A stretch of DNA of 64,000 bases from Caryophanales bacterium UBA6380 (GCA_002438785.1 DJQS01000011.1:1-64000); one strand, 5' to 3'. Positions 44,972 to 55,335 are shown, counted from the stretch's first letter. The notes: generated by a model not told the origin, from the letters alone. Numbers and translations are program-made.

Positions 44972-46168
44972 CTAATTAAAGTGATAAAAATATAAACATT
45001 TATAATATTTAATATTTTCAATGTCATTATCTATCTCTATAATTTTTTCAAATTGTTCTTGTAAAAAAACAAAAATGAAAAAATGAAAAAACATATAATT
45101 AATCGAAATAAAACCAGTAAATCCTATGTAAATTAAACTTAGGCAAATTGTTAAAAAAATGAGAAAATATCTTTTAAAATTATTATATGATATACATTCA
45201 TAAGACTGACTATTTAAAGCTTTTACTTCATTTTTAAATTCATCTCCATTGATATTTGAATTACTTAATAATTTATTTTCAATATTTTCGAGATTATTCT
45301 TTTTTGTTTTATAAAACTTATTATCAATTTTTTTAAAAATATATTGAAAAGCAAAAGTTATTGCTAATATTAATAAACTCCAATAATTATTAATTCCTAG
45401 AATAATACAGCCAAAAACAAGCATAAAAAAACTTGAAATGAATTTTACTGGCGTTGATACTAATGAAAATTTGAATTTACTCATTGGTAAATAATATTTA
45501 TTAAAGTCTTGTCTTTTAAAAAAGCATTCTTCAAGAAAAATTTGATTATCAAAATATTTTAAAGACAATATTATTATTTTTTGGTATAACAACTCAAATA
45601 TTATATATGATAAAAATAAAAGAAATGAGATCATAAAACTAAATTTCTTATCAATAAAAAATGTAGCCGTGATTAAAGAAAGCAAACTTAGAAATTGAAA
45701 TAAAATAGTTATCCAAAAAAAATATTTTGGATATACACGGATTTTTTTTAATTTAAAATTACTCGTTAATATATTACTAACTTCTAATATTTCTCCATTC
45801 CAAATTTTAAATAAATTATTTTTAGAAATCCAATAGATGCCTGAAGAAGGATCATAAACTTTAACTCTACTTTTAGTTATTTTCTTAATTAATACCATAT
45901 GTAAGTTATCTTTTTTATTAATTACAATTAAAAAAGGGCATGAGACAGTTTTTTTAAAAAGAGCTTTTTTATCAATAATACGTGAAGCTTTTATAATTAC
46001 TCCTTCTTTTTTTGCTAAGTTAATTAGATCTCTTAATGAAGACGATGTTTCAACATTAACATGCGGATAATAAAGATAATCTGTATTTTTGTAAACAATT
46101 GCTAAAAGCATTTTAATACAAGTGACGCCGCAGTCTTTTTCGCCGATTTGCTTTATATAATATTTCAT
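44972..46168 (-). CDS. C39-peptidase membrane protein lacking an ABC ATPase domain
   Basis: A 398-residue protein with an N-terminal C39 peptidase domain of the type that trims double-glycine leader peptides. The catalytic Cys is in GEKDCGVTCIKMLL, the His in LHMVLIKK and the Asp in VYDPSSGIYWI. From about residue 150 on come five or six membrane helices resembling the membrane half of bacteriocin/competence-peptide exporters. The sequence stops where the nucleotide-binding domain should begin, so it is about 300 residues short. AGGAGG precedes the ATG, and a motif shared with 19.4 kb lies just upstream. It stands between rpsU and ybeY, where relatives carry yqeY and phoH, so it looks inserted. 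No obvious peptide substrate gene is adjacent. Confidence 0.75.
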   Translation of the reverse strand: MKYYIKQIGEKDCGVTCIKMLLAIVYKNTDYLYYPHVNVETSSSLRDLINLAKKEGVIIKASRIIDKKALFKKTVSCPFLIVINKKDNLHMVLIKKITKSRVKVYDPSSGIYWISKNNLFKIWNGEILEVSNILTSNFKLKKIRVYPKYFFWITILFQFLSLLSLITATFFIDKKFSFMISFLLFLSYIIFELLYQKIIILSLKYFDNQIFLEECFFKRQDFNKYYLPMSKFKFSLVSTPVKFISSFFMLVFGCIILGINNYWSLLILAITFAFQYIFKKIDNKFYKTKKNNLENIENKLLSNSNINGDEFKNEVKALNSQSYECISYNNFKRYFLIFLTICLSLIYIGFTGFISINYMFFHFFIFVFLQEQFEKIIEIDNDIENIKYYKCLYFYHFN

Positions 46169-46181
46169 AATTTACCTCCTA

Positions 46182-46216
46182 TATACAAGTCGTAGTAAAT
46201 TATAAAAATTTGGGGG
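46182..46216 (-). promoter_or_regulatory. Shared upstream motif, copy B, in front of the C39-peptidase gene
   Basis: On the minus strand CCCCCAA (46216-46210), a 15-nt spacer containing TATAAT, and TACGACTTGTATA (46194-46182) are followed by the AGGAGG ribosome binding site. Copy A at 19381-19414 has the same two blocks with a 14-nt spacer. Position fits a promoter or activator site for the C39-peptidase gene. Confidence 0.55.
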
Positions 46217-46218
46217 AT

Positions 46219-46245
46219 AAAAAAAGATCATCTTACAATGATCTT
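46219..46245 (-). terminator. Terminator of rpsU
   Basis: AAGATCAT (46224-46231) and ATGATCTT (46238-46245) form an 8-bp stem with a 6-nt loop. On the minus strand a run of T's (46225-46219) follows. It separates rpsU from the C39-peptidase gene. Confidence 0.88.
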
Positions 46246-46255
46246 AATTTAAAAA

Positions 46256-46429
46256 TTATCTATATTTTTTTCTTGCGTTTTCAGATTTAATTTTTCTCTT
46301 TAAGTTTTTCTTTAAATAGAATTCTCTTTTACGACATTCTTGGATAATTCCGGCTTTATTAACTTGACGTTTAAATTTTCTTAAACCATCATCTAATGTT
46401 TCGCCTTCTTTAATGATAACCTTAGGCAT
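46256..46429 (-). CDS. rpsU: 30S ribosomal protein S21
   Basis: A 57-residue basic protein beginning [20 protein letters not shown], then [18 protein letters not shown] and a Lys/Arg-rich end (KKYR), which is the S21 pattern. GGAGGTGA precedes the ATG at proper distance. It was found by reading the minus strand between the C39-peptidase gene and deoC. It has its own terminator, and the neighbourhood with ybeY matches Bacillus. Confidence 0.95.
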   Translation of the reverse strand: MPKVIIKEGETLDDGLRKFKRQVNKAGIIQECRKREFYLKKNLKRKIKSENARKKYR

Positions 46430-46526
46430 TCGCTTTCACCTCCATTCATCGTCAACTTTAATATTCTAATAAATTTAAAATAAACTTTCAACTTTTTTAT
46501 TAATAAAATTTTAAAAATCGAATAAA

Positions 46527-46559
46527 ATAATTACTAATAATATACTAAATTTTAACTAA
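46527..46559 (-). repeat. Three-unit 11-bp repeat element, copy 5 (after deoC)
   Basis: On the minus strand the units are TTAGTTAAAAT, TTAGTATATTA and TTAGTAATTAT, starting at 46559, 46548 and 46537. It begins 10 nt after the deoC stop, pointing with deoC. A fourth unit is not recognisable, so this is the shortest copy. Confidence 0.75.
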
Positions 46560-46569
46560 AAAATCACTT

Positions 46570-47214
46570 TTACATTAATTTAGCACCGGAACTAGTTCCG
46601 ATTCTTGTTGCACCTGCTTCAATCATTTGAATCATTTCGTCATGGGTTCTTACACCACCCGCAGCTTTTACACCCATTTTAGGTCCAACAGTTTCTCTCA
46701 TTAATTTAACATCTTCGACTGTTGCGCCATGTTTAGAAAAGCCAGTACTAGTTTTAACAAAATCAGCGCCAGCTTCTTTAGCTAATAAGCAAGCTCTAAC
46801 TTTTTCTTCATCAGTTAATAGACAACATTCAATTATCACTTTCAAAACATGATTCTTGCAGGCATTTTTTATTAATTTAATTTCGTTTTTAACATAAAAA
46901 TCATCTTTTTCTTTTAATTTAGAAATATTAATAACCATGTCAATTTCATCTGCTCCTCTTAAGATGGCATCTTCTGTTTCAAAGACCTTAGATTCAGTAG
47001 TCATACTTCCAAGAGGAAATCCTATTACTGTGCAAACTAAAACATCGGAGCCATCCAATTCCTTTTTAGCTAGTTCTATAAACGAAGGATTAATACAAAC
47101 TGATTTAAAATTGTATTTTTTTGATTCCAAACAGAGAGATTTTATATCATCATTCAAAGCATCAGCTTTTAATAATGTATTATCAATAAATTTATTATAT
47201 TTTAAATTATTCAT
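46570..47214 (-). CDS. deoC: Deoxyribose-phosphate aldolase
   Basis: Splits deoxyribose 5-phosphate into acetaldehyde and glyceraldehyde 3-phosphate, the end of deoxynucleoside salvage. The 214-residue TIM-barrel enzyme has [23 protein letters not shown], the Schiff-base Lys in [15 protein letters not shown] and [14 protein letters not shown]. The start is the ATG at 47214, because GGAG lies 7 nt before it; an ATG at 47226 would include that site. It begins only about 18 nt after the rpmF terminator. deoB and cdd, of the same salvage route, are also in this window. Confidence 0.94.
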   Translation of the reverse strand: MNNLKYNKFIDNTLLKADALNDDIKSLCLESKKYNFKSVCINPSFIELAKKELDGSDVLVCTVIGFPLGSMTTESKVFETEDAILRGADEIDMVINISKLKEKDDFYVKNEIKLIKNACKNHVLKVIIECCLLTDEEKVRACLLAKEAGADFVKTSTGFSKHGATVEDVKLMRETVGPKMGVKAAGGVRTHDEMIQMIEAGATRIGTSSGAKLM

Positions 47215-47226
47215 CTTATACTCCAT

Positions 47227-47249
47227 AAAAAAAGGCCTTACAAAGCCTT
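47227..47249 (-). terminator. Terminator of rpmF, overlapping its stop codon
   Basis: On the minus strand AAGGC (47249-47245), an 8-nt loop and GCCTT (47236-47232) are followed by T's (to 47227). The stem is only 5 bp and the rpmF stop codon lies in its first arm. The T-run ends just before the deoC ribosome binding site. Confidence 0.6.
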
Positions 47250-47439
47250 ATTTTGTTTTTTCTTCTTTAGTCTTAAGAACTAATTTTCCATCATAATAAC
47301 CACACTTTGGACAAACAGTATGTTGCTTAATCATTGCACCACAATGACTACATGTTGTTACACCAGTAACCTCTAATTTATAGTGTGATCTTCTCATTCT
47401 TTTAGCTGTCTTACTAGTTCTTCTAAATGGTACTGCCAT
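47248..47439 (-). CDS. rpmF: 50S ribosomal protein L32
   Basis: A 63-residue protein starting [22 protein letters not shown], the classic L32 N-terminus in slightly altered form. The zinc-ribbon cysteines follow in CSHCG and [10 protein letters not shown]. The tail is Lys-rich. AAGGAGAT precedes the ATG. It is a single-gene unit with its own small terminator between mtaB and deoC. Confidence 0.95.
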   Translation of the reverse strand: MAVPFRRTSKTAKRMRRSHYKLEVTGVTTCSHCGAMIKQHTVCPKCGYYDGKLVLKTKEEKTK

Positions 47440-47521
47440 ATTTCAATCTCCTTATAACTTTAAATAATTATACTTTTTTAAAATAGAAAATCAATCAATT
47501 ATTTTTTACATTGTAAAAAAA

Positions 47522-48814
47522 TTAATCTAAACATGAATTATCCTTTTTAAAAGTAATATTAAGTATTTTATCTTTTATATTAATGTCAGATTTGATAAAA
47601 CATTCTAAATAATTAGAACTGTGTCCCTTGTATCCACCTCTTCGGGAATCATAACTTTCAAATAAAAAATCAATATCTTTACCATAAAATTTATTTTCAT
47701 AATTGTGTTCTAGTTCATCTGAAAGTTCAATTAAGCGATTAACACGATTCTTTTTTTCTATATCAGAAACTTTATTCGGAAATTTGCTTGCTGCACTGCC
47801 ATTTCTATCACTATAAGGAAATACATGTACTTTTGCAAAATTTATCTTCCTTATAAAATCCAATGTTGCTTCAAAATCCTCTTCAGTTTCACCAGGAAAG
47901 CCAACAATCACATCAGTTGTAATAGATATATCAGGTTTAATCTTTCTAATTTTATCTATCTTCAAAATATAATTTTCAAGATTGTATTTTCTATGCATCA
48001 ATTTTAAAATTTTAGAACTTCCACTTTGAAGTGGAACATGTAAATGATTTGCAATATTAGGATAATCTTTTAATAAATTAATAAAATCTTCATCGATTTG
48101 ACTTTCTTCTATTGAAGATATTCGTAATCTATATAAATCAGGGTTATTAATAAGTATTTCTTTTAATAATTTAGAAAATGTCATGCCATTATTAAAGTCA
48201 AGACCATAACTGCCTTGATCAATACCAGTTAAAATGATTTCTTTATAGCCATTATTAATTAATTTCTTAACTTCATTTAATATAGATTCTATAGGTCTAC
48301 TTCTTGATGGCCCTCTTACAAATGGAATCAAACAATATGTACAAAAATTATTACAACCATCTTGAATTTTCAAAAAAGCTCTTGTCTTATCAAAATAATT
48401 ATCTAAAGAAATATTTTCGTATGTTTTGTCTTTAAGAGCATTATTTTTTATTAATATAGGTTGTCTATTAGTTAAAAATTCATTTATATAATCAAATATC
48501 TTACTTCTTTGATTAGTTCCTAAAACAATATTTGCTTTTAAATTATTAATTACGTAATCACCTTCATATTGTGAAAAACACCCCATAACACAAATTATTG
48601 CATCACGATATTTTATTCGATATTGTCGAATCATTTTTTTAGACTTACTGCTACTTGTTTCTGTTACAGCACATGTATTAATAATTATTAAATCAGGTGT
48701 ATCAGTAGAATCTTTTTTAATTTCTATAAAACCGTGCTTCATTAAATCATTAGCAACTGCTTCAACCTCGTAACTATTAACCTTACAACCTAAAAAATCT
48801 ATTAAAAATTTCAT
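47522..48814 (-). CDS. mtaB: tRNA (N6-threonylcarbamoyladenosine(37)) methylthiotransferase MtaB
   Basis: Adds a methylthio group to t6A37 of tRNAs. The 430-residue radical-SAM enzyme has the UPF0004 domain with cysteines in FLGCKVNSYE, INTCAVTE and VMGCFSQ. The radical-SAM motif CNNFCTYCLIPFVRGPSRS and the GIDQGSYG and HVPLQSGS segments follow, then a C-terminal TRAM-like part. The start overlaps the stop of the small gene upstream (ATGA). The block rsmE-mtaB next to dnaJ matches Bacillus yqeU-yqeV. Confidence 0.94.
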   Translation of the reverse strand: MKFLIDFLGCKVNSYEVEAVANDLMKHGFIEIKKDSTDTPDLIIINTCAVTETSSSKSKKMIRQYRIKYRDAIICVMGCFSQYEGDYVINNLKANIVLGTNQRSKIFDYINEFLTNRQPILIKNNALKDKTYENISLDNYFDKTRAFLKIQDGCNNFCTYCLIPFVRGPSRSRPIESILNEVKKLINNGYKEIILTGIDQGSYGLDFNNGMTFSKLLKEILINNPDLYRLRISSIEESQIDEDFINLLKDYPNIANHLHVPLQSGSSKILKLMHRKYNLENYILKIDKIRKIKPDISITTDVIVGFPGETEEDFEATLDFIRKINFAKVHVFPYSDRNGSAASKFPNKVSDIEKKNRVNRLIELSDELEHNYENKFYGKDIDFLFESYDSRRGGYKGHSSNYLECFIKSDINIKDKILNITFKKDNSCLD

Positions 48815-49203
48815 TTCGAAACCTCATTTTTTAATCTTTCATACAATTTATAACTAATAAATCCATTTTCATATAAACCATTAATAAAATTTATTTTAGT
48901 AGAATTATAGTATAAATCTAGTATATTTTTAGCTTTTTGTTCTATTCCTTTACTATCGAAAAACTTCAAGTTTCTATCATATAAATAAATAAGATTATCT
49001 ATAAATCCATCGTTATTTAAAATTAAAATAACATGAGTATGTGGATTTAAATAAGCACGAGATGTAGAATCAGAACTAACAAAAATTAAGTTCTTCAAAC
49101 TATTGATTTTCTTCTTTTTTTTGTAAATATGATAATAATTATCATTAAGTATTTGATTATTATTCCTACTTTTATAAAGTGTTTTTAATATTGAAAATGC
49201 CAT
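48811..49203 (-). CDS. Uncharacterised 130-residue protein between rsmE and mtaB
   Basis: I do not recognise this protein. It has a basic stretch near residue 30 (YKKKKKINS), a hydrophobic core (LKNLIFVSSDS, THVILILNNDGF) and a helical C-terminal half ending YENGFISYKLYERLKNEVSK. No membrane helix or signal peptide is evident. It begins 5 nt after rsmE and ends in TGA overlapping the mtaB start, so it is translated as part of this operon. That tight packing is the best sign that it is a real gene. Confidence 0.7.
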   Translation of the reverse strand: MAFSILKTLYKSRNNNQILNDNYYHIYKKKKKINSLKNLIFVSSDSTSRAYLNPHTHVILILNNDGFIDNLIYLYDRNLKFFDSKGIEQKAKNILDLYYNSTKINFINGLYENGFISYKLYERLKNEVSK

Positions 49204-49208
49204 AGTAA

Positions 49209-49925
49209 TTAATCCTCGAATTCATAAGATAATACACTCATTAAGTAAATGCAACTTGTTTCACTTCTTAATATTCTTTTACCTAAGGAAATCTCTTTAA
49301 ACTTATAATTAATGGCAGTTTTTACTTCATCTTTAGAAAAACCACCTTCAGGTCCAATTAAAATAGATATAGATTTTCCATCAAATTTATGCAAAATTTG
49401 TTTAAGATCACTTATAGTTCCTTTATAATTTTCATAAGCTATCAAATTTAAATCGCATACAAACTTTTCAATGTCTTTAAAATCAATTACGTCGAGAATT
49501 TTAGGAATAAAACTTCTTTTACATTGTTCAGTTGCTTCCTTTAAAATTTTATTAAATCTAAATATTTTTTTCTCTTTGTTTTCTTTAGTTATTTTAGCAA
49601 TACAACGACTAGAATTAATTAAAACAATATTTTTAACACCTAACTCAGTGACTTTTTGTAAAACTAAATCTATTTTATCGCCTTTAGGCAAACAATAAAG
49701 TAGTGTAATATCAACATTTAGTTCTCTATTTTCATTATATTTTGATAATATTTCAAATTTAAAAGGGGAAAGTGATATTATTTTGGATAAATAAATATCC
49801 CCATCATTATTAATTTCAAATTGATCATTAACGCCCATCCTCATTACATGCGTTATGTGAAAAATATCATCCTTTGAAAGGATGATATCATCACAATTTT
49901 TAAAAGACACAAAATATCTTTGCAT
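49209..49925 (-). CDS. rsmE: 16S rRNA (uracil(1498)-N3)-methyltransferase RsmE
   Basis: Methylates U1498 of 16S rRNA. The 238-residue SPOUT enzyme starts with a PUA-like domain (DDIFHITHVMRMGVNDQFEI). It ends with the knotted S-adenosylmethionine site: ILIGPEGGFSKDEV (about 190), ISLGKRILRSETSCIYLMSVL (about 215). It is normally preceded by prmA; here a TM2-domain protein takes that place, ending 1 nt before rsmE starts. Confidence 0.94.
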   Translation of the reverse strand: MQRYFVSFKNCDDIILSKDDIFHITHVMRMGVNDQFEINNDGDIYLSKIISLSPFKFEILSKYNENRELNVDITLLYCLPKGDKIDLVLQKVTELGVKNIVLINSSRCIAKITKENKEKKIFRFNKILKEATEQCKRSFIPKILDVIDFKDIEKFVCDLNLIAYENYKGTISDLKQILHKFDGKSISILIGPEGGFSKDEVKTAINYKFKEISLGKRILRSETSCIYLMSVLSYEFED

Positions 49926-49926
49926 A

Positions 49927-50382
49927 TTATTTTAAAAATACACCATTTGAATCTTTTTTATTTTTCTTAAATAAAGATACAATACCAATTATAAAATACA
50001 CAGCAAATAAAATTACAAAAGGTAGAATTAAACTCATAATTAAATTAAATAAACTAAATTTATTTACAAAGAAAAATAAACAGAATAAGCCAGCATACAA
50101 AATAAAATTAATAAATAGTCTTAAAAGCCCCTCTTTAATGAATCCTAAATAAAATGAATCAACTCCAAAAATCCCTAGAAACATCAATAAAAGTGAATTG
50201 ATTTTTTTAGAATGTTGAACGAAATTAGAATCAGTATTACTATCATCACATGTATCAATTACTTGTGTTATATCACATGTGACAGAGTTTACTCCTTCTA
50301 AAGGATTAACACCTCCACAATAAGGGCATCTATCTTTATCAAACTTTGAAATATTTTTATGACAATACTTACATTTAGGCAT
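49927..50382 (-). CDS. TM2-domain membrane protein with N-terminal zinc ribbon
   Basis: A 151-residue protein. Residues about 3-24 form a zinc ribbon (CKYCHKNI, CPYCGG). A linker follows, then a TM2 domain from about 68: KKINSLLLMFLGIFGVDSFYLGF (family motif G-FG-DRFYLG), and two to three further hydrophobic helices to the C-terminus. TM2 proteins are small membrane proteins of unknown biochemical role. It occupies the place of prmA between dnaJ and rsmE. A downstream open end (VFLK) shows no further domain. Confidence 0.82.
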   Translation of the reverse strand: MPKCKYCHKNISKFDKDRCPYCGGVNPLEGVNSVTCDITQVIDTCDDSNTDSNFVQHSKKINSLLLMFLGIFGVDSFYLGFIKEGLLRLFINFILYAGLFCLFFFVNKFSLFNLIMSLILPFVILFAVYFIIGIVSLFKKNKKDSNGVFLK

Positions 50383-50415
50383 AATTACTCCTACATTAAG
50401 TATATATAAAGAAGC

Positions 50416-51573
50416 TTATTTTTTAAATGCTTTTTTAAATTTATCAAACCAATTTTCATTATTACCAGATAGTGATTTAAATTTAACTAATAAATCTTTT
50501 TGTTCTTTAGTTAATTTTGTTGGCGTTTTAACATTAAGATGGATGAATTCATCACCATATCTATCACTTCTAAGGTCTTTTACACCCTTACCTTTTAATC
50601 TAAGAATAGCATTAGGTTGAGTTCCAGCAGGAATTTCTACTTCGCATTCGCCACTAATAGTTGGCACAACTATTTTAGTTCCCAAACATACATCGACAAA
50701 ATCAATAGGAACATTTAAATGAATATCATTCCCATCACGTTGAAATTGATCATGAGGCTGAACCATGACTTCAATATATAGATCACCATTTTCTCCGCCA
50801 TTTTCGCCGCGTGCACCCTTACCTGGGACTCTAATCTGCTGACCATTATTTATTCCTTTTGGTATATTAATATCAATATCTTTTTTAACCTTAATATAGC
50901 CTTTCCCATTACAATTCGGACATTTTTCACGTATAATTTTTCCTGTTCCATGACAAGTAGGACATTCGCTTTCAGATTGCATCATACCAAAAATTGTTCT
51001 TTGCTGCGTAATGACTCTTCCACTACCATGACAATCAGGACATGTATCATAAGCTGTGCCATTTTTTGCCCCAGTTCCATTACAATCAGGACATGTTTCT
51101 TCATAACTTAAAGGTATCGTAACTTTAGTTCCATTAACAGCATCCATAAATTTAATACGGATACGCATCAATGTGTCTTCACCTCTAGATGGTTGTTGAG
51201 AATAACTCCTTCTAGATGAACGTGAACTTCTTCCAAAACCTCCAAACATGCTTTGAAGAATATCATTCAAATCGCCAAAATCGCCACCATTAAAATTAAA
51301 TCCTTCAAAACCACTTCCATTGAATGGATTTGAACCACCGGCATTTTGATCAAATGCAGCTTGTCCGAATTGATCATATGTTTTTCTTTTATTTTCATCG
51401 CCCAAAACACTATAAGCTTCAGATGCCTCTTTAAATTTTTCAGCATCACCAGTTTCTTTATTATCAGGGTGATACTTTTTAGCTAATTTTCTATAAGCAC
51501 TTTTAATCTCATCTTGCGTCGCACTTTTATCTACACCAAGAACTTCATAATAATCTCTTTTTTGTGTGGCCAT
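50416..51573 (-). CDS. dnaJ: Chaperone protein DnaJ
   Basis: Stimulates the DnaK ATPase and hands over unfolded clients. The 385 residues have the J domain with KKYHPDNKE (HPD loop), a Gly/Phe-rich linker, four zinc-binding repeats ([32 protein letters not shown]; about 150-215) and the C-terminal substrate domains ([20 protein letters not shown]). A hairpin lies between it and dnaK, which may lower its expression relative to dnaK. It is the last gene of hrcA-grpE-dnaK-dnaJ. Confidence 0.96.
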   Translation of the reverse strand: MATQKRDYYEVLGVDKSATQDEIKSAYRKLAKKYHPDNKETGDAEKFKEASEAYSVLGDENKRKTYDQFGQAAFDQNAGGSNPFNGSGFEGFNFNGGDFGDLNDILQSMFGGFGRSSRSSRRSYSQQPSRGEDTLMRIRIKFMDAVNGTKVTIPLSYEETCPDCNGTGAKNGTAYDTCPDCHGSGRVITQQRTIFGMMQSESECPTCHGTGKIIREKCPNCNGKGYIKVKKDIDINIPKGINNGQQIRVPGKGARGENGGENGDLYIEVMVQPHDQFQRDGNDIHLNVPIDFVDVCLGTKIVVPTISGECEVEIPAGTQPNAILRLKGKGVKDLRSDRYGDEFIHLNVKTPTKLTKEQKDLLVKFKSLSGNNENWFDKFKKAFKK

Positions 51574-51593
51574 AAAATCTCCTTAACAAACTT

Positions 51594-51616
51594 AAGGGAA
51601 GTCATTAGCTTCCCTT
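51594..51616 (-). other. Hairpin between dnaK and dnaJ
   Basis: AAGGGAAG and CTTCCCTT form a perfect 8-bp stem with a 7-nt loop in the 62-bp gap. On the minus strand only a weak T-rich tract follows, so it may be a leaky terminator or an RNA-processing and stability element that sets the dnaK to dnaJ ratio. Confidence 0.6.
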
Positions 51617-51635
51617 ATTTTAAAAATCTAATCTA

Positions 51636-53528
<1,893 letters not shown>

Positions 53529-54128
53529 TTAAGCAATTTTATTAGTAGTTTCAGCACTACTTTCATTTTTTACATCATCATTATGATCTTCTTTAGCAGG
53601 GTGTTTACTCACAACAACCATAGCAGGTCTAATTAAATGATCATGTAACTTATAACCTTTCATATGAACTTCTTTTACAAGATGTTCATCACCTTCATCA
53701 TCAATAGTTTGAACGCATTGCATAGTAGCCTCTGAAAATTTAGAATTAATTGCAGGATCAATAACTTCAACTCCTTCTTCATTAAGAAGATTTAATAATT
53801 GAGTATGAACATATTTAAATCCTTGCAAATAATTTTTAAGTTCAGTTGTTGAAGGTTCTACTTTGAATGCCATATCAAACGCATCAAGTATACTAATTAA
53901 TTTATCTACAAAACCTTCGACACGATATTTAATGACATCCTTATGATCTCTCTCAATTTCTTTTCGAAGATTTGCAATATCTGCATAAACACGATAGTAA
54001 TCATTTTTCCAATGTTCGCAATCATTTTTAACTTTTGCGATTTCTTCATCCTTTTTAGAAAGTTGTTCTTTTAAAGAACTAATCTCTTTGCTTCCTTCTT
54101 TTTCGTTTTTTTCATCACTATTTTTCAT
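53529..54128 (-). CDS. grpE: Nucleotide exchange factor GrpE
   Basis: Releases ADP from DnaK. The 199-residue protein has a long N-terminal charged coiled coil (about 5-70), NLRKEIERDHKDVIKYRVEGFVDKLISILDAFDMAF in the central helices, and the C-terminal beta domain with VLRPAMVVVSK-like IRPAMVVVSKHP. Length and layout are normal. It lies between hrcA and dnaK with short gaps, controlled by HrcA. Confidence 0.93.
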   Translation of the reverse strand: MKNSDEKNEKEGSKEISSLKEQLSKKDEEIAKVKNDCEHWKNDYYRVYADIANLRKEIERDHKDVIKYRVEGFVDKLISILDAFDMAFKVEPSTTELKNYLQGFKYVHTQLLNLLNEEGVEVIDPAINSKFSEATMQCVQTIDDEGDEHLVKEVHMKGYKLHDHLIRPAMVVVSKHPAKEDHNDDVKNESSAETTNKIA

Positions 54129-54142
54129 TTATCCACTACCTC

Positions 54143-55150
54143 CTATTTATTCATGTGAGCAAGTATCTCAGTAACAATATAATCAAGATAATTAATAACC
54201 TTATCATAATCCATTCTCTTAGGACCAATAACAGCTATCTTACCAACATTTTTCTTGTCCCCAGGAAAATTAATTTCCTTTGATATAATAGAAACATTGC
54301 CATCAAGATTATTATCATCTTGAGATATAAATAACTGCTCATTAGAATTAGTTATAATTTCCTCAAGTTTAATAGGATCATCGAATAAACCAAGAACCTT
54401 CTTTATCTCCTGAGCATCATTACTAAACTCAGGCTGTTTTAGTAAATTAGATTTACCGATTACCTCGCTACGATTAGTGGCAAACTCACAAAATAATTTA
54501 AGTAATGCATTATATAAATTACTATAATCATTTATATAATTTTCTAATAAAGGTTTCATCTCTTTTAATTTAGCGACCAAATCTTTAATTAGAGTTCCCT
54601 TTAATCTCTCATCTAATAATTTCAAACATTTCTCAATATCACTCATTTTATTCTTTTTAGAAATAATAAATGTCTTATTTTCGACATAACCCGAATCGGT
54701 TACAAAAAGTACTGTACAAGTCACGTCGTTAATAGGAACTAAATGAATATCAATCAATCTTTCATTATCAGCACGAGGTCCTAGAACGACACTAGTTAAA
54801 TTCGTCATATGAGACAATATTGCGCAGCTCTCTTTAAGGACATCCTCGATAGATTTAGATGAATCAAATATATTTTTTAATTCATTCTTAAACTTACTAT
54901 CTACTGATGAATTTCTTAAATTTTCTACGTAATATCTATAGCCATTAGCACTAGGAACACGACCACTACTAGTATGTGTTTTTTCAATAAGTCCCTCATT
55001 TTCAAGCGTTTGCATATCATTTCTTATAGTAGCACTAGACCAACGTAATCCATATTTTTCTATTAAATACTTACTACTAATAGGTTTAGCTGTCCTTATG
55101 AAATCTTCTACTATGAGTTTTAATATTTCTTGCTTTCTTGTAAGACTCAT
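54143..55150 (-). CDS. hrcA: Heat-inducible transcription repressor HrcA
   Basis: Represses chaperone operons by binding CIRCE elements. The 335 residues have an N-terminal winged helix (RKQEILKLIVEDFIRTAKPISSKYL, then LRWSSATIRNDMQTLENEGLI and HTSSGRVPSANGYRYYV), a GAF-like middle domain and a C-terminal dimerisation part (IGPKRMDYDKVINYLDYI). GGAGGTG precedes the ATG. Two CIRCE-type operators lie 17-90 bp upstream, so it should repress its own operon. Confidence 0.96.
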   Translation of the reverse strand: MSLTRKQEILKLIVEDFIRTAKPISSKYLIEKYGLRWSSATIRNDMQTLENEGLIEKTHTSSGRVPSANGYRYYVENLRNSSVDSKFKNELKNIFDSSKSIEDVLKESCAILSHMTNLTSVVLGPRADNERLIDIHLVPINDVTCTVLFVTDSGYVENKTFIISKKNKMSDIEKCLKLLDERLKGTLIKDLVAKLKEMKPLLENYINDYSNLYNALLKLFCEFATNRSEVIGKSNLLKQPEFSNDAQEIKKVLGLFDDPIKLEEIITNSNEQLFISQDDNNLDGNVSIISKEINFPGDKKNVGKIAVIGPKRMDYDKVINYLDYIVTEILAHMNK

Positions 55151-55166
55151 TTTATAGACACCTCCA

Positions 55167-55193
55167 CTAGCACTCTTTTTCTCTAAGTGCTAA
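55167..55193 (-). promoter_or_regulatory. CIRCE operator 1 (HrcA binding site)
   Basis: CTAGCACTC, 9 nt and AAGTGCTAA match the CIRCE consensus (TTAGCACTC-N9-GAGTGCTAA) in 16 of 18 arm positions. It lies 17 bp before the hrcA start, overlapping the leader of hrcA-grpE-dnaK-dnaJ. Confidence 0.93.
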
Positions 55194-55213
55194 CACTATA
55201 TTACGCTTATTTA

Positions 55214-55240
55214 TTAGCAGTGTCAATATGTTAGTGCTAA
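55214..55240 (-). promoter_or_regulatory. CIRCE operator 2 (HrcA binding site)
   Basis: TTAGCAGTG, 9 nt and TAGTGCTAA match CIRCE in 15 of 18 arm positions with exact 9-9-9 spacing, centred 47 bp upstream of operator 1. Two operators suggest tight or cooperative repression. Confidence 0.88.
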
Positions 55241-55289
55241 TTTTTTTAAAAATATTTTTTATTCACAAAATTCTTAAAAAGAAGATTAA

Positions 55290-55333
55290 TTAGTTATTAA
55301 TTAGTATAATTTTAGTATAAAAATAGTAATATT
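55290..55333 (+). repeat. Four-unit 11-bp repeat element, copy 6 (hemW-hrcA gap, inverted)
   Basis: On the + strand the units are TTAGTTATTAA, TTAGTATAATT, TTAGTATAAAA and ATAGTAATATT, starting at 55290, 55301, 55312 and 55323. It lies 2 nt beyond the hemW stop but points against hemW, the only copy opposed to its gene. It is 50 bp from CIRCE operator 2. Confidence 0.85.
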
Positions 55334-55335
55334 CA

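Noticed and set aside
34128..48813. Mycoplasma genetic code (TGA as tryptophan)
   Set aside because: TGA ends the DEAD-box helicase, glyQS, ybeY and the gene at 48811, with normal overlaps to the next genes, and conserved proteins read full length with TGG for Trp.
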